From Lingula anatina (taxonomy: Eukaryota > Brachiopoda > Lingulata > Lingulida > Lingulidae): 45,710 bases of DNA. The notes under the pieces are model-generated. The model saw only the letters and a list, made by a program, of their open reading frames with translations. It searched no databases and was not told the DNA's origin. Each line of letters starts with the position of its first letter. Position 1 is the stretch's first letter. Location: NCBI RefSeq assembly GCF_001039355.2, contig NW_019774369.1, positions 465,794 to 511,503 on the forward strand, in the 5' to 3' direction. Below, piece by piece: positions 10,734-45,710 of this stretch. Made by a program: the position numbers and the translations under genes.

Positions 10734-13700
10734 AAAGATGATAACCACTGGAACTGACTTGAGATGTGTGCGCACGCGCGCATGTATGCGTGTGTGTGAG
10801 ACCAGAAAATTTTGCTTTAACCTTAAGACCCCAAATTTGTTCTGCTTCTATTCAATATACATTTAAAAGTAAATATAAGTCAAGAGATATGTCATGTCTC
10901 TCATGCTATAAGATGACAGAAATACTCCATTTAATTACAGCACTGCTGACTTTATTATTTGGTCTTGGAGTTTAGACCAATTTGTGTATAGTTCTTACAT
11001 GCATCAAGTGATTACTAAGAAATTGAACTGTCACTGTTGCTAACATTTTCTAACAGTCAAAATTTACAAAATATGACAGAACTTACTTTCTCATTAAATA
11101 CATAGAGTATATGCACCAAAACAATTTGGGAATATTACCAGAATTACTTTGGTTTTTCTAAAATTTAAGTTTCTAAGAGAATTCTAAGAAAAAAAATCTC
11201 AAATCTCTGAGTGGATTTTCTGGTGGGTGCAGCAGCACGACGTATCTAATAAACAAGACAAAATTGAGCTAAAAGTACACCACTATTTATGTTCACAAGA
11301 ATAAAATGTTCCCAACCTTAAACTTTCAAATAAAACTAACCTTAGGCTAGCAATTAAACAATATGCTTTTATCACTCAAATCTGTACAAGACAATTTGTT
11401 ACAAACCCCACTTTTACTACAGAATTATTTTTTTAGAGACTTGTCCTCTTTAGTTTCTCCCATGAAACGAGTGTAATGTTTCATTTAAGGGAATAGTTAC
11501 TGTTTTATCATTTGTCAAAATTGACTAGCAGTGTTGGTCTAAAAGATATCATCTTTCAGTATTAGTTGACCTGTGAGATAAGCAGTCCTCAAATCTCTGA
11601 AACTTGTTCGTCCACACTGCTATAAAAGTTTTACATGTGCCCACTGCAGGGACAGGCATGTTTTTCAGAGTTCTGGTCCATGCTTCAAAAAAGAAAAAGA
11701 ACCCAAAAATTGGACTTAACTTGAAGGAAAGTACATCAATTTCAGTTCACTTTGATCCAGAATCCACTTATTATAACATAAAACAACTTCCATCCAGACT
11801 TGAAGCAATTTCTGTCGTATTTTAAATAAGTTCTGTTCTAGCAGAGAAGAGGGGCAGTGCAGCAATATTATAATAACATACTCCGGTATGAATGACAGTA
11901 CGCATTTCTTCATCAGCCTGGAAGGTTGGGCAATGGTACAAAAATAGGTGTTTACAACTTGATAAGTGTGACTAGTACGTGTGAATAGGACAGGAAAATC
12001 ACAGGCTCCTCTTCAATATATACATGTCAATGGAGCAGCAGTCCAGGAGATTTATATATAATAATTATAATAGTAGTAGAAGTATAATATTATTAATAAA
12101 TATGTACAAAATTCAAGAAATACATGCAGATAAAATCCAGTATACATAGTCAATGTAGTTATACTTTCAACATAGTTGACAACAAAGTGGTGCAATTCCA
12201 ATGTCTGCTGTCTCTAACTGAAATGACAGAGCTCAGAATTGCTACGCTGATAAAATTGAGATAAAAATGTCCTGATCAGAAAATGTATGATTTTTAAATG
12301 GTAAAACTAGGTTCCTCTTTTGCACATAAAACTACAGTTCTACAGTGAGATGAGCCACCTGAATTCTTGAATAATGTCACTCCTACATTGTCCCATCTAA
12401 CAATCTCTAGAATTCTTCTAAACCCTTAACGCATTTTTTTTTTCAAATCTACTAATCAATTATGTTAGAGTAAACTGTCCTGATGGCTCATAGTTCAATA
12501 CATTCTGAAGTCCCTTCAAATTAAAACATTTCTTGATCAAATGTAAGTTCAAATCCTCCTAAGTCACCTCATGCTAAGTTTTATCTTGGTGGTGACAAGT
12601 CAAGGTCACAACTAGGATGGTGTAGTGCACTGTCTGCTTATTTGTAAATAAAATGGGAAAGAGGAAATAACAATAATGGTCTGCAAACTGACAAATGAAG
12701 TTATGTGTAACTGAAAACCATAACACTAAGTACTATTTGAAGATGGGAATAAACCATTAAATATTACAAATTGAGAAATAGTGTATGTCTTGACTAAACG
12801 ATGTGAGGGTAAACAGCAAGAAGTGGCTTAGTGGTGAAATGAAAACAAAATTACATAATAGGAGAATTTCTACTGAAAAATTCCCAAATGTCCCTTAAGT
12901 AGTAACATACGTAATATTCACAATTCAGAATTAGAAAACTAAACAAAAAAAAAAAAATTAAGTACAACATCCACTGTTGGTACATCACCTTTGTTCTGGA
13001 GACATCATAAAACAAGGAACACTTGCAGTGAAGTTGACACTTAAAATATAGAATACTGTACAAAAAAAGGGTCAGGAAATTGCTACAAACACAGAACACA
13101 GATCTCTGAATCATTTGTATCAAATGATTTCTAGAATTTTCCTTTAACGGAATCTGATCTACAAGGACAATGTCACTCGGTTTTTCATTTGTGCCCAGGG
13201 CTCAACAAGCTTTGGAAAAAATCTCTACAGTTTTTGATCAAATCTTTGAAAAAAATCTCTAGCAGTTTTTAATCAAAAATTCCACAAAGCTGATAACAAA
13301 AAATGATATATATATGTACTTGACAAGTGTCAAAAAGCTTCCTGACAGTGGAATGTTAGGGTTTGTCAACAGATACAACATGATATTTTAACATCAGTCC
13401 TTGCTGTGTCCATCTCTTACATATACACCACCACACAAATGACTGCTGCATCAGACAGACGGGTTAAAAAGGATCAATAATAATAATAATAATATACTAG
13501 GTAAAAGCAAGGTATAATGAAAACTCCACTACAAGCAGGGATAAAATCCACCCTCATCTTAAAAGTAACTGACTAAGTCTAAAACACATTTCATAGTAGT
13601 ATTCATAACAAATGGCAAGACAACTGAAATTGCAACTGAAGATATAGCAACTTTGTTTGTCAGTCAAAATGCTTTGGATTTTGTTGACTGGAAGATAAGC

Positions 13701-15064
13701 TGGAACTTTGCTGAACCTTAAATTAAGTACTAACCATATTCATTTAAACCTATTAAAGAAGACACAAGTCTGAGATCCAAGCTCTCATGCAGAACTGTTT
13801 CTCACTTATTCTGTTTTAAGACATACTTCAGGAAGAAGATTGTTTGTTTGCAATTCTTTGTCTGGAGCAAAGCATGGAATATGTGTATGAACACAACTGT
13901 CAGAGACGAGACTGCCATTTAGTGAAAAAATTGGAATATATGGCGTGGAGTCCAGGGGCCTGCCTAGGCCAATGATATTTTTGGCTCCCAAAAAGTGAGG
14001 AAAAAAAGCTGATAGTTGAAAAATCTGCATCCCTGAATTCTGGGTAATAAAAAAAATAAGAAACGATGGTAACTTTTCCAGAATACTTCAAGAAAACATC
14101 AGATTTTTTTATTTTAAAAAAGTGAGTATGTAATTCTTCAATTCACCCAATCCAAGTGCATATTATTAATTCAGGGATTTTGTCATAGGTGCTTGCAATC
14201 AAATGATCTACTTCCTGAAGTAGTTAGCTTTAAAACACTTTTAGTTCACCAGATCAGGACGCAGAAAAATTTCTGCATTTGAGTATGTCTCACAAAGATA
14301 TGAATGAAAACTTACAAAAATTAAAAGAAAAACTGACTTATAACTGCTATATGTACATCAATGTCATTTTCAATGCCTTAAAAATGCAGACAACAGCATA
14401 CTTTAACAAAGCTGTTTTTTTTAGCTGATAGACAGATCAAGAACTGAGAAGTAGCAGTATCTGTAAGTAAATCTCATTATATTCAGAATGGTATTAAAAG
14501 AAATTAGAAGTATTATTATTTATTAATTAAAAACTTCAGAGCTTTTATAGGTGTCTGTACTAATATCATAATTCCTACAGATACAATCTTTTACACACGC
14601 AGCCATCATTCCTGTAAAAAAAGGTCACAAGTCATACTTCATTAATTCCAGTATTCAGAACATGTAACCTGCCACAAATCGTTTTAAGATGCCTACCTAC
14701 CAACCAATCTGACCATAATCTCTCCCAGGCCTACCACTACCATTATAATATAGAAACTGCCTGTGAATTTATCAGGCAAACAAAATCAACCTCGTTCTCT
14801 ATCCACCAATTATTGGTCAAGAGGTCTGCGCGTCATAATCTCTCCATAATCTCCACTGACCAATGCCATGGAAGAATGCAAAAGTTCATTCCATTCCAGA
14901 CGTACGAGTTTTATGAAATTCACAATACACAATATATAGGTTGGATGTCAAAGAAATGGGGTCTAACTCCTTCGATGTCTAGCTGAAGGAGGTCCTAAAT
15001 GCGTCACCCTATCAAACCTGGGTTACAACAAGGTGGAACAGATCTAGCTGCTCGGTTTCTCTTC

Positions 15065-37765
<22,701 letters not shown>

Positions 37766-38027
37766 CTGAAAACAGAAAAAGAACCTATTTTTACTGACAT
37801 TGAGTTAGGGTTTATAATGACATTTAAATTAAATGTCACTTAAAATTTAAGTTCACACAGTGCTGCAATATACCTCTTCCAAATCCTTCTATCTGTTCCT
37901 ACTAAAATTCTAAATCAAGCTGGAAAAGGTTTGTTTCCTTTTTTTTCCAGAAAGGTTTCAGAGAAATTTTCAACAGATGGTCTATAATAAGACTTAGAGT
38001 CTAAAAGAGGGAGGCAATGAAAGAACC

Positions 38028-38248
38028 AGGTACAAGATACAGGCAAGTTCAGTTTGGATAACTCACTGACACTGACATAGTAGTAATTGCAGCAGGTATA
38101 TAGGTACAAGCAAGCCCAGTTTGGATAGCTCACTGACACTGACATAGTAGTAATTGCAGCAGGTACAAGATACAACCAAGCTCAGTCTGGATAGCTCAGT
38201 CTGGATAGCTCACTGACACTGATACAGTGGTAATTGCAGCAGGTATAC
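38028..38248. repeat. 66-bp minisatellite, about 3 units (copy B)
   Basis: This is the same locus as 30857-31998 but with only about three units of the diverged end types. It is about 920 bp (14 units) shorter. None of the homogeneous core units are present. Confidence 0.9.
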
Positions 38249-39964
38249 AGGTATGCACCTTCCCACTTCTGACTGTCTACCTGAGTAATTGCTGACATTT
38301 CACAAATATTGCAAAGAATAACTACGGTTACTTTGTGGGAGAATCAAATCCCTGTTTCTCTATGGCATTACATTCCAGCATTCTGCACGGGAAGAATTAA
38401 AAGTTTCCTAGCATTTCTTCTCCAACTTAGCTCATTTATCTATCTCAAAAACCCACACTTTTTATAAAATTTCATATGGAGGCATTCAACTGGATATCAG
38501 ACTAGGAAGCAATCTTCCAATGTGTACAGGGGCCAGTTTTATTAAAGTAATTAGCCTTTTATTTTAACTTGGTGCCAAAACTTGAGCCTACTTTAGATTC
38601 CAGACAAATCACACAGACTCTATAAAATGTACCACCATTCCTGCACAACAAGAGGAAACAAATGGCTGACACTTTACACTAACATTTACCTTACAATATT
38701 CAACCACTACCGATTTATCCTGAATTCAAAGAGACCAAAGTGTTTTGTCTTAGAAGTAAAAATAGACAACTGTCCAACATGCCCTTCTGCACATCCCATG
38801 AATCCCATATTGGCAAAGTCATCTTTCTGTTCATCCTTTACAAAGATACCTCTTACTCTATTAAACCATCTCTACTGCATGAAGACTTATATACCCTGTC
38901 AAAGTATGCTTTTTTCCAAAACAAAATATTAAAAGCACAGTTTTGTGTTTTCTACAAAGCGGCAAATCAGTATGATGGATTCACCTGCTGTGGCCATGAT
39001 TGAAAAGCATTTTTCCTACAAAGTAGAATCAATAAATTCTCAAAGGTACCCAGGGCTAGCGTTGAAAACATACAGCTTCACACACATGGAACTTCAGTCT
39101 CCAGAGAAAACATTCCACCAGATGAGCAGGACGCATAAAAAGGCCTACATATATATTCAACAGACTTTTCATCACTAACAATCATAGCCTTCAAGAACAT
39201 ATATATACCAGTCCTCTGCTTTCTCACTGCACCAGTCAATCTCCATTCTGTCCACACTCAATGTGTGTTCAGAATACTGAGAACAGTTGGCCAAACTTGG
39301 TTCCCTAACCATGATTTTAAGACAACAAGACAATATTTTTCTTTAGCCAAATAACTGAGAAAAATTAACATGAGTTTTAAAAGAAAATAACCTTCCAAAA
39401 TGAGTCCAGTACCAAATTGATAGTAAAAGCAAGGAGGAATATTGAGGAATAACAAAAGGAGTTTAAAAATGTCTAAAACCACATGTGTCAAACATCAACA
39501 TGGTAAACCATAGCACATGCTTCAAGAAACCCAAAGAACAGTTAAAACAAATTCTAAACCAGTCCAGAACCAGATTAGCATGGATCCCATGTGAACTGGC
39601 CTTCAGATCTGCTTAGTGTGCTGCATGCTATACAACAATGGGCAATGTAGCAGCAGGACCAACTGGTAGAGACTGATGTAAACCATCTGTAGCCTCTATA
39701 ATGGTACCCCCTGGTCTTCACTGGATAGCCTCCCTTACACTGAGGCATGTTTACACTGGAACAAACGACTCAGGTCACATGCTAACTCAGGTCGCAAGTC
39801 CCCTTGGGTCAGATGTCATAAGAGGATGTTGTAGTAAATAGCAAGAAAAGAAGTTTACTCCAGCAAAAAATTACAATTTCCTTAATATTGTAATGGTACC
39901 TTACAAGATTCTCTACAAGGACTCCACAAGATATCCGCCCTTTTTCTTGTATCTTGTATTGGCT

Positions 39965-40206
39965 TGGTGGGTGGGTGGGTGGACGGGTGGTTGACGAAAT
40001 GACAGACAGGTGGCTGGACAGGGGGGGGGGGAGGGGGGGCAGTGGCTAGGTGGGTGGCTTAGTGATAGGCAGGTGGGTGGACAGGCAGGTGGCTAAATGT
40101 GTGGACAAGCGGGTGGCTAGGTAGGTGGACAAGCGGGTGGCTAGGTAGGTGGACAAGCGGGTGGCTAGGTAGGTGGACAAGGGAGGTGATGGCTATGTGG
40201 GTGTGT
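39965..40206. repeat. GGTGGRYAGG minisatellite (copy B)
   Basis: This is the same locus as 33713-33922. It has one extra GCGGGTGGCTAGGTAGGTG-type unit and a longer G-run near 40020-40040, again showing length variation between copies. Confidence 0.8.
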
Positions 40207-40610
40207 GAAGAATTGAGTGTAATTATTTTTAAAGTACAAATGAATAATAAACAGATTGTTATTCGTATATTTTTTGGTCTAGTTTTACAAAGACTTAGCC
40301 AAAAATTGGTTAAATGTCTTAGTCCGCTTAAGCTCAAAATAAATGATCAGTCATCTACTTAAATTAAGTATTGACCTAAAACATAAGCCAAGTCTTTTTT
40401 TATTATATAAAACATATGCAATCATATGTTTCTGGCTAAATGTACTACTACTACTACTACTACAGATTTAACATGAGTCAAAGGAGACTTGAAGTATAGA
40501 TCGGCTTCTTCTGGGTCAAGTCCTATGCAAGAGTTAGGACCTACACAAGAGTTAAAGTTTTTCCCAGTGTGTACACAGGTATTGTGCCTTCACTGAAAAA
40601 ACACACCATT

Positions 40611-40778
40611 CAGGGGCGGATCCAGAGATGTTTTCTGACAGTCTTCCAAATTATTTTTGTTAATCCATCCTCCATTTTTGACCGTCTTCCGACAGAAAAT
40701 ATTAGATACCCGTCAATGTAAACTTTAAAATCTGACCGTCTTCCAAAAGACCCAGAAGACGGCCTAAATCCGCCCCTG
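40611..40778. mobile_element. hAT-like non-autonomous element, copy B
   Basis: This is the same insertion as 34327-34487 in the second copy of the region. Its ends are cleaner (CAGGGGCGGATCCAG and TAAATCCGCCCCTG), with CCATT on both sides (40606-40610 and 40779-40783). It has a few more internal bases (168 bp). Confidence 0.78.
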
Positions 40779-42451
40779 CCATTCAAGAGGCAATACGACT
40801 GTGACATCCCATTTCCAGGACACATGCTGTTAAATACAGAATGATCAGGAATATGTCTGATACTTTAAAGGTGATCCCTTCTGGAAACCGTAATGAGCTT
40901 AAGATGTGGCACACAGTATGTCAGGGTTCAAGAGAAACCTAGAAGAAGACATATGACTGGAGATATCCTTTGTAATGTGGTTCTTGATACCCAGGTATCT
41001 TTGTTTTTATTAGTTTTTATAAGTTTACACTGTTTACTAAGTAACAAGTAGCAGAGCACATTTTGTTCATATATATACCTGAAGTATTTCCAACATAAGA
41101 CCAACACAGGTAAAAATCCAGGTAAGGGGATCCTTTTACAGCTGTCACCTGATCTGACCATTTAATAATCCTCTTCCATGGAGAGACTGGCTTCTTTTTC
41201 TAACAGAGCCAATTAAATTCACTTGATAACAAAATACATCAGTAACTGATAGCTTACCAATGCTAAATCACTTCAATTAGGTACCTGTTACATAGAATTT
41301 CTTTCATCCAAGTCCATGGCAAATTTTTTTTCACATTCTGATTTTGGTCACTGTTTAGTACATTAAATACAGAGATTAAACATACATCCTCTTTAAACTC
41401 CACTAATGGCCAGATCCTAACAAACCTGTTCTTGGCAACAATATTAAGCCAAATCCAAGTTTTTTTAAAATGGCAATTCAGTTTTCTGATCACACTATCC
41501 TGTGTTCAAGTTGTCTAAAAAGGCAAACTCATCTCTATCTTTTATTTGACCATCAGCCTTTTCAGACAGCTTTTTCACAAAATTTGTCTGTCAAAGAAAC
41601 AAGGTCAAGTTTTTGGATCCCTGGTTATCGACTTGCGATAGACCTGGCAAAATGAAACATTTTACACCCAGGTGAAGATCAAAAAAGTATCTTGGAAAAC
41701 AAGATTACTTTAAGATGAAATGAAACTCAGGGTATTTTACACCAAACTCAAAAGAATTAAATGTAACTCCCACGAGCACACTTGTGCCACAACATGAATT
41801 TACACAGTGTTTTCATATTAGCTTAGATCACACAGTCCTAGCTCCTACTCCACCTGGTTAATTTGCAGATCTTCCATAAATGTTCATTATTCAGTTGGTG
41901 GTTGACATTAAATAAAATCTAATACTTGAAATACGACTCTTAAAGCTCAGGCGTAAAAATGTGGCAAGCAAATGGCATTTGTGCACCTCAGATTTTTATA
42001 AAGCACAGAGAAAAACAAGTGAAGGAGAGGAGAGGAAAACTGAAATTAAAATGATGCTGGACTAAATAAGCCCAGTTGCTAATAAGGCATCCCTGGGAAG
42101 ATCCAGCCACTGAAGAAATCTCATTCATCATAAGCTCTTAATTTGAAAATAAATGAGACATTTCCCAGTGACCTGGAGGCTGACAGACACAAGCCTGGCC
42201 TTCATTTTATAATTAGACTGAACAGGTCTCTCAGCTAGGTGGACATGTGCGTACTGTTGGGGAGAGACAACAATGAACATTTCCATTAAGCTAAATCAAT
42301 AACATGAATTTGTACTGTCGCAGCAAATTTGCTTCTATTCAATGTTTCTATAATTCATAGCCCATGCTCATGGCAGCTTAGGTATGGAGGTGTTCTTAAT
42401 TGCTCTCTGGTCTGGCACCAAGTATGGGTGGTAGAATCCAGGTAGAGCAGC

Positions 42452-42705
42452 TGGTGGTGGCAGCAGTGGGACCTTATACCACAGTGGTGGTGGCAGCAGT
42501 GGGATCTTATACCACAGTGGTGGTGGCAGCGGTGGGACCTAATACCACAGTGGTGGTGGCAGCGGTGGGACCATATACCACAGTGGTGGTGGCGGCGGTG
42601 GGACTCTATTATATCACAGTGGTGGTGGCGGCGGTGGGACCTAATACCACAGTGGTGGTGGCAGCGGTGGGACCATATACCACAGTGGTGGTGGCAGCGG
42701 TGGGA
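42452..42705. repeat. 33-bp GTGGTGG minisatellite (copy B)
   Basis: This is the same repeat with more units than copy A. It runs directly into the 872-N gap. Confidence 0.88.
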
Positions 42706-43577
42706 NNNNNNNNNNNNNNNNNNNNNNNNNNNNNNNNNNNNNNNNNNNNNNNNNNNNNNNNNNNNNNNNNNNNNNNNNNNNNNNNNNNNNNNNNNNNNNN
42801 NNNNNNNNNNNNNNNNNNNNNNNNNNNNNNNNNNNNNNNNNNNNNNNNNNNNNNNNNNNNNNNNNNNNNNNNNNNNNNNNNNNNNNNNNNNNNNNNNNNN
42901 NNNNNNNNNNNNNNNNNNNNNNNNNNNNNNNNNNNNNNNNNNNNNNNNNNNNNNNNNNNNNNNNNNNNNNNNNNNNNNNNNNNNNNNNNNNNNNNNNNNN
43001 NNNNNNNNNNNNNNNNNNNNNNNNNNNNNNNNNNNNNNNNNNNNNNNNNNNNNNNNNNNNNNNNNNNNNNNNNNNNNNNNNNNNNNNNNNNNNNNNNNNN
43101 NNNNNNNNNNNNNNNNNNNNNNNNNNNNNNNNNNNNNNNNNNNNNNNNNNNNNNNNNNNNNNNNNNNNNNNNNNNNNNNNNNNNNNNNNNNNNNNNNNNN
43201 NNNNNNNNNNNNNNNNNNNNNNNNNNNNNNNNNNNNNNNNNNNNNNNNNNNNNNNNNNNNNNNNNNNNNNNNNNNNNNNNNNNNNNNNNNNNNNNNNNNN
43301 NNNNNNNNNNNNNNNNNNNNNNNNNNNNNNNNNNNNNNNNNNNNNNNNNNNNNNNNNNNNNNNNNNNNNNNNNNNNNNNNNNNNNNNNNNNNNNNNNNNN
43401 NNNNNNNNNNNNNNNNNNNNNNNNNNNNNNNNNNNNNNNNNNNNNNNNNNNNNNNNNNNNNNNNNNNNNNNNNNNNNNNNNNNNNNNNNNNNNNNNNNNN
43501 NNNNNNNNNNNNNNNNNNNNNNNNNNNNNNNNNNNNNNNNNNNNNNNNNNNNNNNNNNNNNNNNNNNNNNNNNNNNN
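42706..43577. other. Assembly gap of 872 N
   Basis: The gap starts inside the 33-bp minisatellite and ends in sequence homologous to a point about 450 bp upstream of that minisatellite. The flanking contigs therefore overlap in content. Confidence 0.97.
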
Positions 43578-44219
43578 GCACAGAGAAAAACAAGTGAAGG
43601 AGAGGAGAGGAAAACTGAAATTAAAATGATGCTGGACTAAATAAGCCCAGTTGCTAATAAGGCATCCCTGGGAAGATCCAGCCACTGAAGAAATCTCATT
43701 CATCATAAGCTCTTAATTTGAAAATAAATGAGACATTTCCCAGTGACCTGGAGGCTGACAGACACAAGCCTGGCCTTCATTTTATCATTAGACTGAACAG
43801 GTCTCTCAGCTAGGTGGACATGTGCGTACTGTTGGGGAGAGACAACAATGAACATTTCCATTAAGCTAAATCAATAACATGAATTTGTACTGTCGCAGCA
43901 AATTTGCTTCTATTCAATGTTTCTATAATTCATAGCCCATGCTCATGGCAGCTTAGGTATGGAGGTGTTCTTAATTGCTCTCTGGTCTGGCACCAAGTAT
44001 GGGTGGTAGAATCCAGGTAGAGCAGCTGGTGGTGGCAGCAGTGGGACCTTATACCACAGTGGTGGTGGCAGCAGTGGGATCTTATACCACAGTGGTGGTG
44101 GCAGCGGTGGGACCATATACCACAGTGGTGGTGGCAGCGGTGGGACCCTATTATATCACAGTGGTGGTGGCAGCGGTGGGACCTTATTATACCACAGTGG
44201 TGGTGGCTGCGGTGGGACC
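43578..44219. repeat. Third partial copy of the duplicated region
   Basis: After the gap the sequence matches 35722 onward (copy A) and 42003 onward (copy B) up to the 33-bp minisatellite. It then continues into unique sequence at 44220. It is probably the true right-hand continuation. Confidence 0.88.
44027..44219. repeat. 33-bp GTGGTGG minisatellite (copy C)
   Basis: This is the only copy of the array with both edges visible: it starts after GTAGAGCAGC and ends at GGTGGGACCT before unique sequence. About six units. Confidence 0.88.
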
Positions 44220-45241
44220 TTTCCTGCATTTTTCTGATGGCTCTCAACAACATTGTCAACAGTGCTCACTCTGCAAACATTTTCTTTCTTTTTTTTTTTT
44301 TTCAAAGAGGAAAAGAATATAATCAACCATACTTTTTATTAACTCTCTCAACTAAACTGATGAAGACAGATGTGTCAAAAAATTTTTCAGAAGGATAATG
44401 TTGTTACTGAAGAGGGGCCGGAATATTCTGCAATGACCTTTTCAGATAATAACCGATTCTGGTTTTTGTCCTAAAACTCCATTCCACACCAAAACTTCCA
44501 CAGGGCTATATTAATAAAACAGATATGAGGAAATGATCAGCATTTGTGAGAGGAAGAGTGCACCTGTTATAATCTTATTCACCATTTCCTCTTTCTCGAA
44601 TATGATACAACCACCACCCAGTATTATTACAATATAATGCTTCAATAAAACACTTGGCAGTTCCAGCAAAACAGAGAGTTCCATGGAAAATAATACTTCA
44701 GTTTGAGAGTACATTTCTGTCATCTTATCCAATGTCCTTTTTTTTTATATTACATTATTTACCTGTTCAGGTGTGCAATAAAAGAGACAAAAATCAATAC
44801 TGTCCATTGATCACTGCCAAGTTTCTGACAGTTTTATCAATTATCTTTTAAATGTTTTGATTTGAACAATTTTATCAATTGCATGTTTCTTTCATCTGTT
44901 TTTCATCAACTACTTTCACTGAAAATATTTTCATTTTTCAATAGGAGAAATAGTCATTTTCAAAAAGTAGAACACATCAAACCAGATAGTACCACAGTAC
45001 CAATGGAGTACTGGTACTTAACAATGAACACACACACACACACAAGCATGTATCTGCATGTGCATGTACGTTCATGATACATCCCCACTTGCATGCATGC
45101 ACACCCACTAACACATACACATTCATGCACACTTTCAAATAATCATCACTACAGCTATGAAGACCTATCCCTTAGTGTTTCAAGCGTTGTTTTGCCTTGG
45201 AAGGCAAAGCTGCCCGAGAATACCTAGTAGTTATATTCAGA
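44220..45241. other. Probable CAMK1 5' intron, no exon seen
   Basis: AT-rich unique sequence with a CA microsatellite near 45029-45044. No minus-strand exon resembling the CaMK1 N-terminus up to the glycine loop could be found, so that exon should lie beyond the right edge. Confidence 0.5.
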
Positions 45242-45457
45242 GACGATGAGCAATATGATATGACACAAACACCTGCCAGTTCAGAGATCTTCTGGGACGA
45301 TGAGCAATATGATATGACACAAACACCTGCCAGTTCAGAGATCTTCTGGGACGATGAACAATATGATATGACACAAACACCTGCCAGTTCAGAGATCTTC
45401 TGGGACGATGAGCAATATGATATGACACAAACACCTGCCAGTTCAGAGATCTTCTGG
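45242..45457. repeat. 54-bp minisatellite, four units
   Basis: Four nearly identical 54-bp units start at 45242, 45296, 45350 and 45404 (GACGATGAGCAATATGATAT...). The unit length is a multiple of three and stops are absent in frames on both strands, so long ORFs appear on each. The plus frame reads DDEQYDMTQTPASSEIFW per unit. Confidence 0.9.
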
Positions 45458-45710
45458 GAGAACAAATCATGTTGTCAGGAACATGAAGGAATGCTAACTG
45501 CAACCACTGACACCGAGAGCATTAGGGTCCTGAATTGGTGTATCTCTCTCGCTTGTGCAAAGGAGCATGCGCACATATTCAAGCACACACACACACACTA
45601 TAGACAAAAAGACACAGACATATACATACAATACACAAACACACGTGAAAAGCCTATTTGTATTTCTTTACTTGACAGATGGTCAAATTTAAGGGTGAAA
45701 TGAACAAAAG

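Larger units (their letters stand above)
9150..15064. other. Non-coding stretch: intergenic and/or CAMK1 3' UTR
   Basis: This AT-rich DNA has no exon I can support. The longest ORFs (up to about 130 codons) show no recognisable domain and overlap the foldback element near 10.4 kb. CAMK1 ends at 15065 on the minus strand, so part of this is probably its 3' UTR. Several TTTATT words (AATAAA on the minus strand) occur, but none can be chosen. There is an alternating purine-pyrimidine patch at 10765-10800 and an ATA/TAA microsatellite near 13473-13495. Confidence 0.5.

Noticed and set aside
42355-43706. Long ORFs of 365-412 codons on both strands
   Set aside because: They read through 872 Ns and the 33-bp minisatellite, so the frames are meaningless.
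45197-45703. 168-codon plus ORF with 18-residue repeats
   Set aside because: It is produced by a 54-bp minisatellite with a CA-repeat tail. No domain, no splice context, and frames are open on both strands.

Overview
The window is nuclear DNA from an animal. Three genes are recognisable from spliced exons with GT-AG junctions, long AT-rich introns, and many microsatellites, minisatellites and small inverted-repeat transposons. The proteins resemble bilaterian orthologues. Repeat style and intron structure fit a marine invertebrate, perhaps a lophotrochozoan such as a mollusc, but the species cannot be fixed from the sequence alone. There is no sign of prokaryotic or viral gene organisation.

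Layout. (1) 201-7120, minus strand: a complete 12-coding-exon model of ATRIP, the ATR-interacting DNA-damage checkpoint protein. All exon phases agree and the model gives 919 residues. (2) 7121-7460: a compact divergent promoter. (3) 7461-9045, plus strand: NDUFB11, the ESSS subunit of mitochondrial complex I, in three exons (156 residues). (4) 9150-15064: non-coding DNA, intergenic or 3' UTR of the next gene, with one foldback element. (5) 15065 to beyond the right edge, minus strand: CAMK1, calcium/calmodulin-dependent protein kinase type 1. Eight distinct exons are visible. The first coding exon or exons lie outside the window, and the exon or exons for the catalytic HRD region are absent.

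The CAMK1 locus looks poorly assembled. Four single N bases (18620, 22144, 28752, 36301) and two longer N runs (19212-19305, 42706-43577) interrupt it. Three of the single Ns lie at the junctions of near-identical direct duplications: about 176 bp at 18.4-18.8 kb, about 1.9 kb at 20.3-24.1 kb, and about 6.4-7.2 kb at 29.1-42.7 kb, with a third partial copy at 43.6-44.2 kb. The simplest reading is that overlapping or allelic contigs were laid end to end. Under that reading the two copies of the kinase P-loop exons are alleles, and the pairs give a direct view of heterozygosity, including a 66-bp minisatellite with about 17 units in one copy and about 3 in the other.

The accessory content is non-autonomous DNA transposons: a hAT-like family with 5-bp target duplications at two loci, a foldback family seen at two loci, a CAGGGCTTGACA-ended family, and a foldback near 10.4 kb. 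There are also several minisatellites and a cluster of RFX X-box-like palindromes. I found no convincing new multi-gene system. The best leads are the missing kinase exon, the duplication/haplotype question, the GC-rich coding-like 107-bp fragment at 22145-22251, and the mobile-element families.
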